Assembly: GCA_947038175.1 (NCBI GenBank)
Contig: CAMQVJ010000014.1
Coordinates: 1 to 47,590 of the forward strand
Length of the DNA stretch: 47,590 nt
Source of the DNA: an uncultured Desulfovibrio sp.
GTDB taxonomy: Bacteria > Desulfobacterota > Desulfovibrionia > Desulfovibrionales > Desulfovibrionaceae
Reading direction: 5' to 3'
Shown: in pieces, positions 16,721-24,478 of the stretch
Layout: each line of letters opens with the position of its first letter
Position numbering within the stretch: position 1 is the first letter of the stretch
Notes under the pieces: model-generated
What the model was told of the DNA's origin: nothing
Databases searched by the model: none
What the model saw: the letters and a program-made list of their open reading frames with translations, nothing else
Translations under genes and position numbers: made by a program

Positions 16721-17078
16721 TGAGTTGGGCGTAAGCCGGGTTTTGTTCATCATAAATGACGTGACTGTCATTCCTCTAGGAGTATCGTTACCGATACCCT
16801 CAAGCAACCTACCCAGGAACCTAAGATCGGGCCGATCGATTCCTCTATTTGGTCTTGCTTCGGACGGGGCTTGCCTAGCTTACTACGTCACCGTAATAAC
16901 TGGTGGGCTCTTACCCCACCGTTTCACCCTTACCCAAAATGCCTAAGCATAATGGGCGGTTTACTTTCTGTTGCGCTTGCCAAAGATCGCTCTTCCTGGG
17001 AGTTACCCAGCGTCATGCCCTGTGAAGCCCGGACTTTCCTCTCCGTAATAAATACGCAGCGACAGTCTGCCCAACTCA
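16721..17078 (-). ncRNA. rnpB: RNase P RNA, bacterial class A
   Basis: On the minus strand the RNA begins and ends with complementary GAGTTGGGC and GCCCAACTC (P1). It contains the universally conserved GAGAGGAAAGTCCGGGCT (near 17027-17044), CACAGGGCATGACGCTGGGTA, AGGGTGAAACGGTGGGGTAAGAGCCC, and near the 3' end the AAACCCGGCTTACG segment that pairs back to form P4. The order and the 358-nucleotide length fit class A RNase P RNA, which matures tRNA 5' ends. Ends are set by P1 pairing and could shift a few bases. Confidence 0.96.
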
Positions 17079-17093
17079 TAAATGAATGAGTGT

Positions 17094-17122
17094 ACTTCTA
17101 ATGTATTGTTTTATTTAGAAGT
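17094..17122 (-). terminator. Inverted repeat between the zinc-ribbon gene and rnpB
   Basis: ACTTCTAA and TTAGAAGT form an 8-base perfect stem with a 13-base loop just after the stop at 17128. No T-run follows on the minus strand. It may end the upstream operon weakly, or belong to the rnpB promoter; TACACT at 17094-17089 is a possible -10. Confidence 0.3.
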
Positions 17123-17127
17123 TTACT

Positions 17128-17928
17128 CTATATAGATTCGCCAAGATTTAAATCTTCAGCAAAAGTTATTTCTTCTTTAACAGGTTTTCTCTCCACTTGG
17201 TGCACATCATGGAAATGCTCAGCCCAGTAGATAAGACGTTGACAGTTTGGGCAACTCCATATTTGTTGTCCTCTTTGTAGTTCAATAAAAGTTTGAGGTG
17301 GAATAGCAATATGGCAACCACGACAAATACTTTCTTTAACAGGCACAATCACAGGGTGATCTAAGCGACGACGTATAAATTCATAACGAGCAAGAACAGG
17401 AGCAGGTACGTCTCCGCCCGTTTCATTACGTAAGTTTTCAAGCTTACTAAATTCTTCGTTTGCTTTTTTAATACGAGTAGCAAGATTTGCTTCTTTTGCT
17501 GCAAGATCAATTTTGAGCTCATCACAGATAACTTGAACTTCTTTAAGTGCTTGGTCTTGATTTTCAATTTCTTCACGCAAAGTAACACGTTCTTCTTCAT
17601 GGGTACGAGTATTTCTCTCCATGTTGTCCATTTCACGCGCCATTGCTTGAAATTCTTTATTATTGCTTACTTGCATAAGCTTACTTTTGCTTTTTTTGAG
17701 GCGAGAAGTTTCATCTTCTAAGTCAACATCAATACGTTTTTGTTGCTCTTTCATGTGCTGAAGCTTATCCATGATTTTCGCAAGCTTTGTTTCTTCATCA
17801 CGAAAACGATTGGTAAGTTCTTTAACTTCCAAGGGGGCTGCACTTAGCTCTTTTTTTACATCAAAAATTTGATCATCAACGTGTTGTAGTTCAACTAATT
17901 GACGAATTTGTTCAAGGTATAAGCTCAT
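17128..17928 (-). CDS. Coiled-coil zinc-ribbon protein (COG1579/CdsZ type)
   Basis: The 266-residue protein is a long coiled coil (about 5-175, rich in E, K and Q in heptads with the NNKEFQAMAREMDNMER segment). It is followed by a C-terminal zinc ribbon with CRGC and CPNC pairs at about 205-235 (ESICRGCHIAIPPQTF and WSCPNCQRLIYW). This is the C4-type zinc-ribbon family found next to nif3 in many bacteria. Its biochemical role is not firmly known. It starts 5 bases after the nif3 stop, so the two are coupled. Confidence 0.85.
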   Translation of the reverse strand: MSLYLEQIRQLVELQHVDDQIFDVKKELSAAPLEVKELTNRFRDEETKLAKIMDKLQHMKEQQKRIDVDLEDETSRLKKSKSKLMQVSNNKEFQAMAREMDNMERNTRTHEEERVTLREEIENQDQALKEVQVICDELKIDLAAKEANLATRIKKANEEFSKLENLRNETGGDVPAPVLARYEFIRRRLDHPVIVPVKESICRGCHIAIPPQTFIELQRGQQIWSCPNCQRLIYWAEHFHDVHQVERKPVKEEITFAEDLNLGESI

Positions 17929-17933
17929 AAAAT

Positions 17934-18740
17934 CTACTCCGTTATTCGGGAAAAAGGGTCATTGGCTGGTATGAACGTAATACGCACGTCTTTAAGTTTT
18001 TCGCTTAAAAGAACGCTAAAACGGCGCATCATTTCTTCCTCAAGTGAAAAATGACCTACATCAATGAGACATAGGGGATTTTTATTATAAAATTGTTGTG
18101 TAGCGTCAAGGGCACTATGGTACTTCACATCACCCGTTATAAAAACTTCTGCTCCTAATTTTTGAGCAGTATCCATAAGAGATGCACCCGATCCAGGGCA
18201 AATTCCTATGCGATTAATAGTTTTTGGTAATATTCCTACGTAGGAAAAGGGGTTTGTATGGGGAATTATTTCATTAATAATACGTACAAAGTGAGCAGAA
18301 TCAAGGCTGTTTGGTAATGAACCAACGACGCCAATGCCTGCTTCCTTCTCGTCTAGTATGCCCGTAGGCTCTATAATCTTTGTGTCAACGAGGTTTAATT
18401 CGTGGGCAAGCCAGCGTGCAACGTCAATACTATCTAAATTTGTATGGGCGCTATACAGAGGAACATTATGGGTGAAAATAAGAGATAAAATTTTATGATT
18501 TGCATCTAACCTATTAGGATAACTGGGAGAAAGTGATAACGGATGATGGGTAAAGATAAAGTCTGCCCCAGCAGTGAGGGCTTTTTGAACCGATTCAGGG
18601 CTTGGATCTAAAGAAATAGCAATGTGCTTTATTTCTTTTCTGTCCGAAGCAATTTGTAAACCTGAATTGTCCCAAGGAGCGGCAAGAGCCGTTGGTGCAA
18701 GCTCTTCAAAAAGAGCGAGCAAATCCGCTTGATCCATCAT
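17934..18740 (-). CDS. Nif3-like dinuclear metal-centre protein
   Basis: The Nif3/YbgI family binds two metals in a hexameric ring; members are often annotated as type 2 GTP cyclohydrolase I, without firm proof. Metal ligands appear in FIFTHHPLSLS, YSAHTNLDS, and the C-terminal DVGHFSLEEEMM. The opening ELAPTALAAPWDNSGLQI and the GICPGSGASLM loop are family marks. At 268 residues it is the short form without the inserted PII-like domain. Two ATGs are adjacent; the second (18737) is better spaced from AAGAGG. It heads an operon with the zinc-ribbon gene. Confidence 0.9.
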   Translation of the reverse strand: MMDQADLLALFEELAPTALAAPWDNSGLQIASDRKEIKHIAISLDPSPESVQKALTAGADFIFTHHPLSLSPSYPNRLDANHKILSLIFTHNVPLYSAHTNLDSIDVARWLAHELNLVDTKIIEPTGILDEKEAGIGVVGSLPNSLDSAHFVRIINEIIPHTNPFSYVGILPKTINRIGICPGSGASLMDTAQKLGAEVFITGDVKYHSALDATQQFYNKNPLCLIDVGHFSLEEEMMRRFSVLLSEKLKDVRITFIPANDPFSRITE

Positions 18741-18791
18741 ACCTCTTTCATATAGGTGAAAGCCTTTGTGTTTGCGTTAGTGCGTATAAAG

Positions 18792-18807
18792 CTTTGTAAC
18801 TACAAAG
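18792..18807. promoter_or_regulatory. Palindrome in the nif3 / dsbA-like divergent promoter region
   Basis: CTTTGTA-AC-TACAAAG is a perfect 7-base inverted repeat 52 bases upstream of nif3. It has the size and symmetry of an operator for a dimeric regulator. No specific regulator can be named. Confidence 0.35.
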
Positions 18808-18927
18808 AATCTATACATGACTTGCCTTATTTTTTCTTTTTCGTCAAGTTTATTTTTCCTTGCTGTTTTCATGTGAATATTATAGTTTATTGAGAGAAAA
18901 TATTTGTTTATTATTATAAATCAAAGT

Positions 18928-18953
18928 CTTATGGATTGTTTTATCTCCATAAG
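18928..18953 (+). promoter_or_regulatory. Hairpin in the leader of the dsbA-like gene
   Basis: CTTATGGA and TCCATAAG pair across a 10-base loop and are followed by TTTTG, just before the ribosome site. TTGAGA near 18889 with ATTATA 17 bases on could be the promoter. The hairpin may affect translation or termination. Confidence 0.35.
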
Positions 18954-18985
18954 TTTTGAATAACTTTGAAGGAATGGAAAAAAAT

Positions 18986-19726
18986 ATGTCACATTTTTTA
19001 TATATTACGGAAGTTTTTTGTCCTTGGTGTTATGGTTTTTCACCAACTATTAGTAGGATTCAAAAAGAATACGCTCTACCTTTTAATGTAATATGTGGTG
19101 CGCTGATGGAAGAACCTGTCAGTCTTGCTACTCGACTTGAAAGAATGCCAAATAGTGCGGCTTTTATTGAACGTATGCATTCTGTAACGGGTGTACGTAT
19201 TTCGGATGCGTATTTGAAACTTTTGACAAGTTCTGAAAACTCAAAAATATTTATGGATTCTCAAAAAGGGGGACTTTTGTTTTATACATTAAAACACTTT
19301 CTCCCTGAAAATCCTCTACAAATAATGGAAGCATTACAGGGGATGTTTTACGGTCAGGGGCTTGATATTTTCAATGAAGATAATATTTTAATGCTTATTA
19401 AAACCTACGGTTTAGATAAAAAAGCTTTTGATGCATTTATGCAAGAACCTGCCCATAAAGAAGCTTCGTTAGCAGAAACAGAAGAAAGCTTTGATATAAT
19501 GGAAGATATTGTTCTTTATCCTACTTTATATTATGTCACTGATTCTGGTGTAAAGTATTTTGTATCAAGAGGTTATGTTCCTTATGATGAATGCAAAGGT
19601 AAAATTGAAGATGCGATGCGCCTAGCGGCAGAGGGAATCACGCAAGATAAGAATGACGCTTTAGAAAAAACAGTGAGCGAAGGTGAAAACGCTGCTTCGT
19701 GTAGTCTTGATGGGAAATGTGACTAG
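18986..19726 (+). CDS. Cytoplasmic DsbA-family thioredoxin-fold protein
   Basis: The protein is 246 residues from the chosen start. The active site CPWCYGF lies at residues 10-16 within YITEVFCPWCYGFSPTI, as in the DsbA-like predicted disulfide isomerases (COG3531 type). There is no signal peptide, so it should act in the cytoplasm. The helical insert (ALQGMFYGQG, LIKTYGLDKKAF) and the cis-Pro region LYPTLYYV fit the fold. The C-terminus has another cysteine pair (ASCSLDGKCD). In-frame starts exist at 18956 (TTG) and 18974; 18986 matches the homology start. The substrate is unknown. Confidence 0.8.
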   Translation: MSHFLYITEVFCPWCYGFSPTISRIQKEYALPFNVICGALMEEPVSLATRLERMPNSAAFIERMHSVTGVRISDAYLKLLTSSENSKIFMDSQKGGLLFYTLKHFLPENPLQIMEALQGMFYGQGLDIFNEDNILMLIKTYGLDKKAFDAFMQEPAHKEASLAETEESFDIMEDIVLYPTLYYVTDSGVKYFVSRGYVPYDECKGKIEDAMRLAAEGITQDKNDALEKTVSEGENAASCSLDGKCD

Positions 19727-19842
19727 TTTAAGTTCTTAGAAAATGAATTGAGAACAAGAGATTAGAAAATACAATGGGGTTTTTTCTCAAAAATATCTCT
19801 ATAGTAAATAAATATACAGACGTTATAAACGCAGGGAATTCT

Positions 19843-20520
19843 ATGAAAAAAACTCTTTCTCTCCAAGAAGCTGTGCAAGCGGGACGCATTGTTTATAGCA
19901 TGAATTCAGAAAGGGGAGCCAGCATAGCCTTTGCTCGTCAATTTGGACTTTTGGATATAAATATTGATTTTACAAATTTCCCTAAAAACTCCTTGAGAAA
20001 TAAATTTTTGAAAGAAAGAACTACTGACACGTTCCAGAATGATTCAAATAGTACTTCTAGTAATACTTTAATAAATACTAAGAAATCTTTCTCACATAAC
20101 TGTTGTACGTCTTTATTGGTGTCTGAATTAGAAGAGCTTTTTCTTTGGGAGTGGCGTGCTTTTGTGCATGCAGCGGTATTGTATGCCCTTTCAGAAAAAG
20201 CACCTGCTGTTGTATTTGTTGAATATCTTAAAGAGGTTCAAGGCCTTTTAAAGTCTCAGTGTGAATTTTTCAATGAGGAGTGGGGGCAGTGTTTTATTGA
20301 TGAGCCTTTTCAAGCATATATGGCGGCTGTTCTTGAAAAAAGAATACAGGATTGCCCTCAAATATTTTTACAGCGTTATTTAAACCTTGATGTGAAAGAT
20401 ACGCAACATATTGATGACAAAATATCAAACAAAGATGTGGCCGCTTTATCGGGAACCATGGCAATGCTTTTTGCTGCGACTATGGATGCGTTTGAAAAAT
20501 ATGATTACGCTTTAAGCTAA
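19843..20520 (+). CDS. Unrecognised helical protein downstream of the dsbA-like gene
   Basis: I do not recognise this protein. From the ATG at 19843, preceded by CAGGGA, it has 225 residues; an ATG at 19774 would add 23. It looks mostly helical, without signal peptide or membrane segment. A Ser/Thr/Asn-rich stretch with NDSNSTSSN at about 65-75 resembles the low-complexity inserts in other proteins here. The C-terminal half is a compact helical region (LFLWEWRAFVHAAVLYALSE, AYMAAVLEKRIQDC). It follows the dsbA-like gene by 116 bases in the same direction and may share its transcript. Confidence 0.65.
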   Translation: MKKTLSLQEAVQAGRIVYSMNSERGASIAFARQFGLLDINIDFTNFPKNSLRNKFLKERTTDTFQNDSNSTSSNTLINTKKSFSHNCCTSLLVSELEELFLWEWRAFVHAAVLYALSEKAPAVVFVEYLKEVQGLLKSQCEFFNEEWGQCFIDEPFQAYMAAVLEKRIQDCPQIFLQRYLNLDVKDTQHIDDKISNKDVAALSGTMAMLFAATMDAFEKYDYALS

Positions 20521-20664
20521 ACTTAGAGTTTACGTGTATTTTCTCAAGTATTTTAAAAACTAAGAATTTCTGTAGATTTCAATAAAAATACTGTGTCAGT
20601 AAACCCGGTAATATTAACTTATTACACACGGTGAAGGATTAATGTTTTTTCAGGAAGGGGGTCT

Positions 20665-20789
20665 GGGGGAAAACTCATTTTTTTCAAAAAAATGGGGTTT
20701 CCCTCAGAAAAACATCTATTTCATAAAAAATGGAGTTTTCCTCAGAAAAACATCTATTTCATAAAAAATGGAGTTTTCCTCAGAAAAAC
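20665..20789. repeat. 38-base tandem repeats between convergent genes
   Basis: Two full copies start at 20703 and 20741, and an 11-base partial copy starts at 20779. The unit runs from CTCAGAAAAACATC to AATGGAGTTTTC. Before them lies a degenerate copy that is itself a hairpin: CATTTTTTT-C-AAAAAAATG at 20676-20694, extended by GGGAAA and TTTCCC. The array sits 6 bases before the end of the leftward pmtA-like gene. Confidence 0.85.
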
Positions 20790-20795
20790 ATATCC

Positions 20796-21488
20796 CTAAA
20801 GTGAATTATTTTGAGGATGAAGGCTGTAGCTCATAACGTGAGCTGGTGGGATATTGAGCCATACAGTGTGTTTATTTTCGATAGTAAAGCCCTTTTCTTC
20901 TAAAAGGGTTTTTTGATTTAATGCGTATGTGTACTGGATAAGAGGGCTATCTCCGAGGGATTTTTGGATAGCACGGATAATATTTTCGCTCACGGAGGTG
21001 GGGAGGGAGACAAAGGGGAGAGAGGAAACAATGCTTGCGACATAGGCATTTTTTGGTAAATAATTTTCCATATTTGCAGCATCATCTTGAATGATGCGTA
21101 TTCCTGGAAAGCGTTGTACAAGAAGGCTTGCCATTGTTTCAGATCTTTCAAATACGAGAAGTCTTGTGGGTGGTATACCACGTTCGAGTAAGGCTTTTGT
21201 CACTGCACCGGTACCTGCGCCAAGTTCAATTATATAGCCTTGGGGGTCTTTTTGATTTTCTTCTGCGGTATTTTCTTCTGTGGTATTTTCGTTTATATTT
21301 GTTTCTGTTTTTTGTTGTTTCTGTATTTCTAAAACGATAGTGTCAGGGATTTGATAAGCCAATTTCTTTGTTAAAAATGGACTACTTGGACAAATCATGC
21401 CCATATTAAAAGGAGCTTTTAGGAGTGCTTTAATAAAAGCTAAAGAACCAATTAATTTATGTAAGGGGAAAGATATATTTTTTTTCAT
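20796..21488 (-). CDS. SAM-dependent methyltransferase, PmtA-like (phospholipid N-methyltransferase family)
   Basis: The 230-residue protein has the SAM-binding motif YIIELGAGTGAVTKALL and the acceptor-domain motif VSSLPFVSLP, typical of bacterial phospholipid N-methyltransferases and close KsgA-like relatives. LKAPFNMGMICPSSPFLTKKLA at the N-terminus is also shared with that family. The PmtA product would be methylated phosphatidylethanolamine at the inner membrane, but activity is inferred. Between the N-terminal helix and the SAM motif lies a Gln/Asn/Thr/Glu-rich insert encoded partly by a 15-base tandem duplication (21256-21285). The ribosome site is weak. Confidence 0.78.
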   Translation of the reverse strand: MKKNISFPLHKLIGSLAFIKALLKAPFNMGMICPSSPFLTKKLAYQIPDTIVLEIQKQQKTETNINENTTEENTAEENQKDPQGYIIELGAGTGAVTKALLERGIPPTRLLVFERSETMASLLVQRFPGIRIIQDDAANMENYLPKNAYVASIVSSLPFVSLPTSVSENIIRAIQKSLGDSPLIQYTYALNQKTLLEEKGFTIENKHTVWLNIPPAHVMSYSLHPQNNSL

Positions 21489-21938
21489 ACTTAATATATT
21501 GAAATATATGTCTATATCTCAGTTTAATCCTTGATTTTTAATCTAGTAGAGGCATATTCTATGAGCGTTATAACCAATAAAACGCAGTAAGGCAAATAAA
21601 ATAAATTGTTATATTGCGTAGCTATCACGTCATTCCAATTTGTGAGGCTCTTTCTCTCATATTGCTCTCTATGTTTTAGCTGCCCCTGTGTGTATTGACT
21701 CTTTTATCCTAAACGGAAAAGACACGTTGCCCGTCGGTGACTGCCAATCTCATATTTTAGTGTTTTTTGTAAACTTTGTTTACAAAAAACACATATGTGG
21801 GGGTTTGCCTACCCAAAGGGCGACACCGTCGTTTACGTTTACGAGGCACGAGTAAATACGTAAATAGAGAGCTCAGATGGGGAGTTGAACTCCCCCAAAA
21901 AAAGTAAATTGTTGTATTCTGTCACTATTTCACTTCGT
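21489..21938. other. Intergenic region carrying repeat element copy A
   Basis: This 450-base gap upstream of the pmtA-like gene and downstream of tyrA contains no credible gene. Most of it (21627-21910) is occupied by a hairpin-rich repeat element shared with other gaps in the window. Confidence 0.6.
21627..21910 (+). repeat. Intergenic hairpin element, copy A
   Basis: It opens with ACGTCATTCCAATTTG, the terminal sequence shared with copy E. From about 21736 it matches copy B for about 170 bases. Landmarks are a 15-base perfect hairpin with TTT loop (GTGTTTTTTGTAAAC, 21760-21792), GTGGGGGTTTGCCTACCC, GGGCGACACCGTCG, TTTACGTTTACGAGGCACGA, and the stem GGGGAGTT-G-AACTCCCC at 21879-21895, followed by A-rich sequence. 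The right terminal repeat is eroded. Confidence 0.8.
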
Positions 21939-22712
21939 TCACTCTTTGTCGTTTTTAAACCATGTTTTTGCAAGTTCTACTAAGACATTCATGTCACCAC
22001 CTGCGGCCACATTGAGAAAAGATTGATACTGGCGAACAAGGTTCTGGCTCATGGGGTTTGCGTCAAAAAGCCCCATAAATAATTCACCATCTATATCAAT
22101 GAGTGTCCTTGCTGATTCAAGTCTTCGTAAAAAAGAAGGCGTTAAAAATTCGTGTAGATTCTCCATACGAGAGGTCATGGCAAAATAGGCTATATTCGTA
22201 ACAAAATTAAGCCCTTGAATTGCTCCCATTGCGTTGTCATGTTCTTCGGCTGAAGATAGAAATGTTGTGCAACCCATATCAGTAAATATTCTTTCTGCGA
22301 CTGTGCTTGCTTTTGTTTTGCCTGCTATGGGTACACGTTCATCAGAAAACCATGCACCGTGGCATAGGCATACTCGGCTATGCTCTTGACTACGTGGCCC
22401 AAAAAGCGGATGTGTTCCTATTATTGGTCCTTTATAAAATTCTTCCATTGCTTTCATGGGGAGAATCTTCACGCTGGTGATATCCATTAAAAGAGCATCT
22501 TTCTGAATATAAGGTGCTATTTTTTTTGATATTTCATGAATAAAATGTGCTGGAATACAGAGTATGATAAGAGGCGAATTGTTCAAACATTTTTCTATTT
22601 TTTCTTCCGTAAAAGGGAGGTCAATGCCAAAAATATCGTAGCCTGCTTTTTCTAAGCGCTCCGATAACATACGACCCATTTGCCCCTGATTTCCTAGAAT
22701 ACTTATTCGCAT
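21939..22712 (-). CDS. tyrA: Prephenate dehydrogenase
   Basis: TyrA oxidatively decarboxylates prephenate towards tyrosine. The N-terminal NAD-binding ISILGNQGQMGRMLSERL carries GxxGxxG, followed by LIILCIPAHF, TSVKILPMKAMEEF and GTHPLFGP, the family substrate region. AEEHDNAMGAIQGLNF is the helical dimer domain. Starts at 22733, 22724 and 22712 are possible; 22712 is chosen because GGAAAG lies 5 bases upstream and the Rossmann strand starts there. It overlaps the end of aroA by 10 bases, an arrangement also remembered from Desulfovibrio aromatic operons. There is no fused chorismate mutase or ACT domain. Confidence 0.92.
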   Translation of the reverse strand: MRISILGNQGQMGRMLSERLEKAGYDIFGIDLPFTEEKIEKCLNNSPLIILCIPAHFIHEISKKIAPYIQKDALLMDITSVKILPMKAMEEFYKGPIIGTHPLFGPRSQEHSRVCLCHGAWFSDERVPIAGKTKASTVAERIFTDMGCTTFLSSAEEHDNAMGAIQGLNFVTNIAYFAMTSRMENLHEFLTPSFLRRLESARTLIDIDGELFMGLFDANPMSQNLVRQYQSFLNVAAGGDMNVLVELAKTWFKNDKE

Positions 22713-24463
22713 ATTTCTTTCCATATATCCCAAAACTGTGGAAATGATTTTGAAATAACACTGGAATCGTCAAATTCAACGTGCGCACCTGCTAATTCAA
22801 ATAAACTCAAGCTCATAACAATACGGTGATCCCCATAACTCTTAAAGGATAAATGTTTTTCATTATAATCGAGGGGATTTCTTGTTTTAGGTACTGGTTT
22901 AGAATTGAGGGCTGTGCTTTGTTCGTTTGTTTCTTCTTTAGTTTTTGGTGTGTCTATATTTCTGTTTAGTGTATTGTTATCATTATTTATTGTATCTTTA
23001 TTATCTGTTCTTTTGTCAGTGCTGTTTGCAATTATGCACGTGTCAGAAGTATCTTCTGTATTCTGTCTAGGTGTATCTTCTATGTTTTCTTTTTCTTCAG
23101 CTTCTAGGCGTTTACTTTCCATACTTTGATGGCCATAGAATGTAGTTGACTGCGATGCTACAACTGATTGACTTAGGGGCATGTGGGGGTGAAGTCCTTG
23201 AATAATAAGCCCATCTTGTTCTTCAATGATATTTATACCCGCTTTTTTGAGTTCTTCAGTCATGGCATTTAATCTATCACATTCTTTAATACGCAGATGC
23301 TCAACCCCTGTGATTTTTGTTGTACCATGGGCAAAAGAAGCAAGCACGGCAACGGTTGGCACTATATCTGGGCAATCTGCCATATCAACTTCGACGCCTT
23401 GCAAGTGAGAAGGGTAAACCGTTATGGTTTGTTCCGCTGCATCACCAAATTCAATGTGCGCTTTCATCTGTTTTAGAATATCTAAAAGCGCCTTATCTGC
23501 TTGTAAACTATTTTTATTAAGCCCATGCACGGTAACAGGAGTTTTGCCAAGAGCGCCTGCGGCTAAAAGATAGGAGGCACCCGACCAATCGCCCTCGACG
23601 ATATAAGAACCTGCTTTATAGGCAGCGTGGTTTTGATTGGTACTTTTTTGGAGTGGGCGAACTCTAAAGCGTATTTCGCCAGGAACAATTTCCGTAATAG
23701 TATGCCAATCGACGGCTTTCCATTTTTTAGGTTCGGCGGTGTTTTTGTCAGTATTTTCGGTCGTGTTGTTGTCGGTGATATTTTTTGTAATTGATTCTGT
23801 ATTTTTCGATTTGTCCAAAATACTGATATCAAATTGTGCGCCAAAAGCCTTCATTGTTTGTAAGGTTAAACCAACGTACGGCCATGAAACGACATGGCGT
23901 CCACCAATATAAATGGTAATAGGCTCACTAGCCAACGGCGCAGCAAGAAGTAAGCCTGAAAGATACTGGCTAGATTCTTCTAAACTAATAGTGATTTCAC
24001 CGCCTTTTAGCCCATTTGCGTGCAAAACAAAAGGAGGATAACCCGTATTTTGAAAGAGAAATTTACTACCTAATTGTTCAAGGCAGTTTGTGAGTGTGCC
24101 GATGGGGCGTTCATGCATACGATCGGCCCCATGCACGTAAAAATATCCATGGCCAGAGGCGAGAATAGCTGTGAGTAATCGGCAACTTGTCCCCGATTCA
24201 TGCACATTACACGAGAGGGGATTATTAAAATCCTGATTACCAATCATGGGACTTCCATGCACTCGGTATACACCCGTATCTATTTTTTCAAACTTTGCAC
24301 CTGCGGCAGATAAAATTTCCATGGTTTGCATAAGGTCTTGACTTTCAAGCACATTGCTCACCGTTGATTCACCACTTGCAAGGGCGGCTCCCATAAGCAT
24401 ACGGTGGGATACGGACTTAGAAGCAGGGGCGTGTACGTGTTTAGCTGTATTTTTATTTTTCAT
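22703..24463 (-). CDS. aroA: EPSP synthase with large low-complexity inserts
   Basis: AroA joins PEP and shikimate 3-phosphate. Conserved parts are SKSVSHRMLMGAALASGES, the ESGTSCRLL loop, GADRMHERPIGTL, SSQYLSGLLLAAPLA, ADCPDIVPTVAVLASFA, LRIKECDRLNAMTEELKKAG and SYGDHRIVMSL. At 586 residues it exceeds the usual 430. One insert of about 30 residues (NITDNNTTENTDKNT) follows SILDK. Another of about 100 (DNKDTINNDNNTLNRN...) separates LHPHMP from the catalytic SYGDHR segment. Both are hydrophilic and Asn/Thr/Asp/Glu/Lys-rich, in frame and stop-free, so the enzyme is probably active. xseA ends 15 bases upstream. Confidence 0.94.
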   Translation of the reverse strand: MKNKNTAKHVHAPASKSVSHRMLMGAALASGESTVSNVLESQDLMQTMEILSAAGAKFEKIDTGVYRVHGSPMIGNQDFNNPLSCNVHESGTSCRLLTAILASGHGYFYVHGADRMHERPIGTLTNCLEQLGSKFLFQNTGYPPFVLHANGLKGGEITISLEESSQYLSGLLLAAPLASEPITIYIGGRHVVSWPYVGLTLQTMKAFGAQFDISILDKSKNTESITKNITDNNTTENTDKNTAEPKKWKAVDWHTITEIVPGEIRFRVRPLQKSTNQNHAAYKAGSYIVEGDWSGASYLLAAGALGKTPVTVHGLNKNSLQADKALLDILKQMKAHIEFGDAAEQTITVYPSHLQGVEVDMADCPDIVPTVAVLASFAHGTTKITGVEHLRIKECDRLNAMTEELKKAGINIIEEQDGLIIQGLHPHMPLSQSVVASQSTTFYGHQSMESKRLEAEEKENIEDTPRQNTEDTSDTCIIANSTDKRTDNKDTINNDNNTLNRNIDTPKTKEETNEQSTALNSKPVPKTRNPLDYNEKHLSFKSYGDHRIVMSLSLFELAGAHVEFDDSSVISKSFPQFWDIWKEICE

Positions 24464-24478
24464 AATTATCTTTTGTGT

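Noticed and set aside
20703-20789. The 38-base array as a CRISPR
   Set aside because: The units are contiguous with no variable spacers, and no cas gene is present.
21879-21900. GGGGAGTT hairpins read as Rho-independent terminators
   Set aside because: In copies A, B, C and D the stem is followed by A on the plus strand, and on the minus strand the T-run precedes the stem. The order is wrong for termination in either direction.
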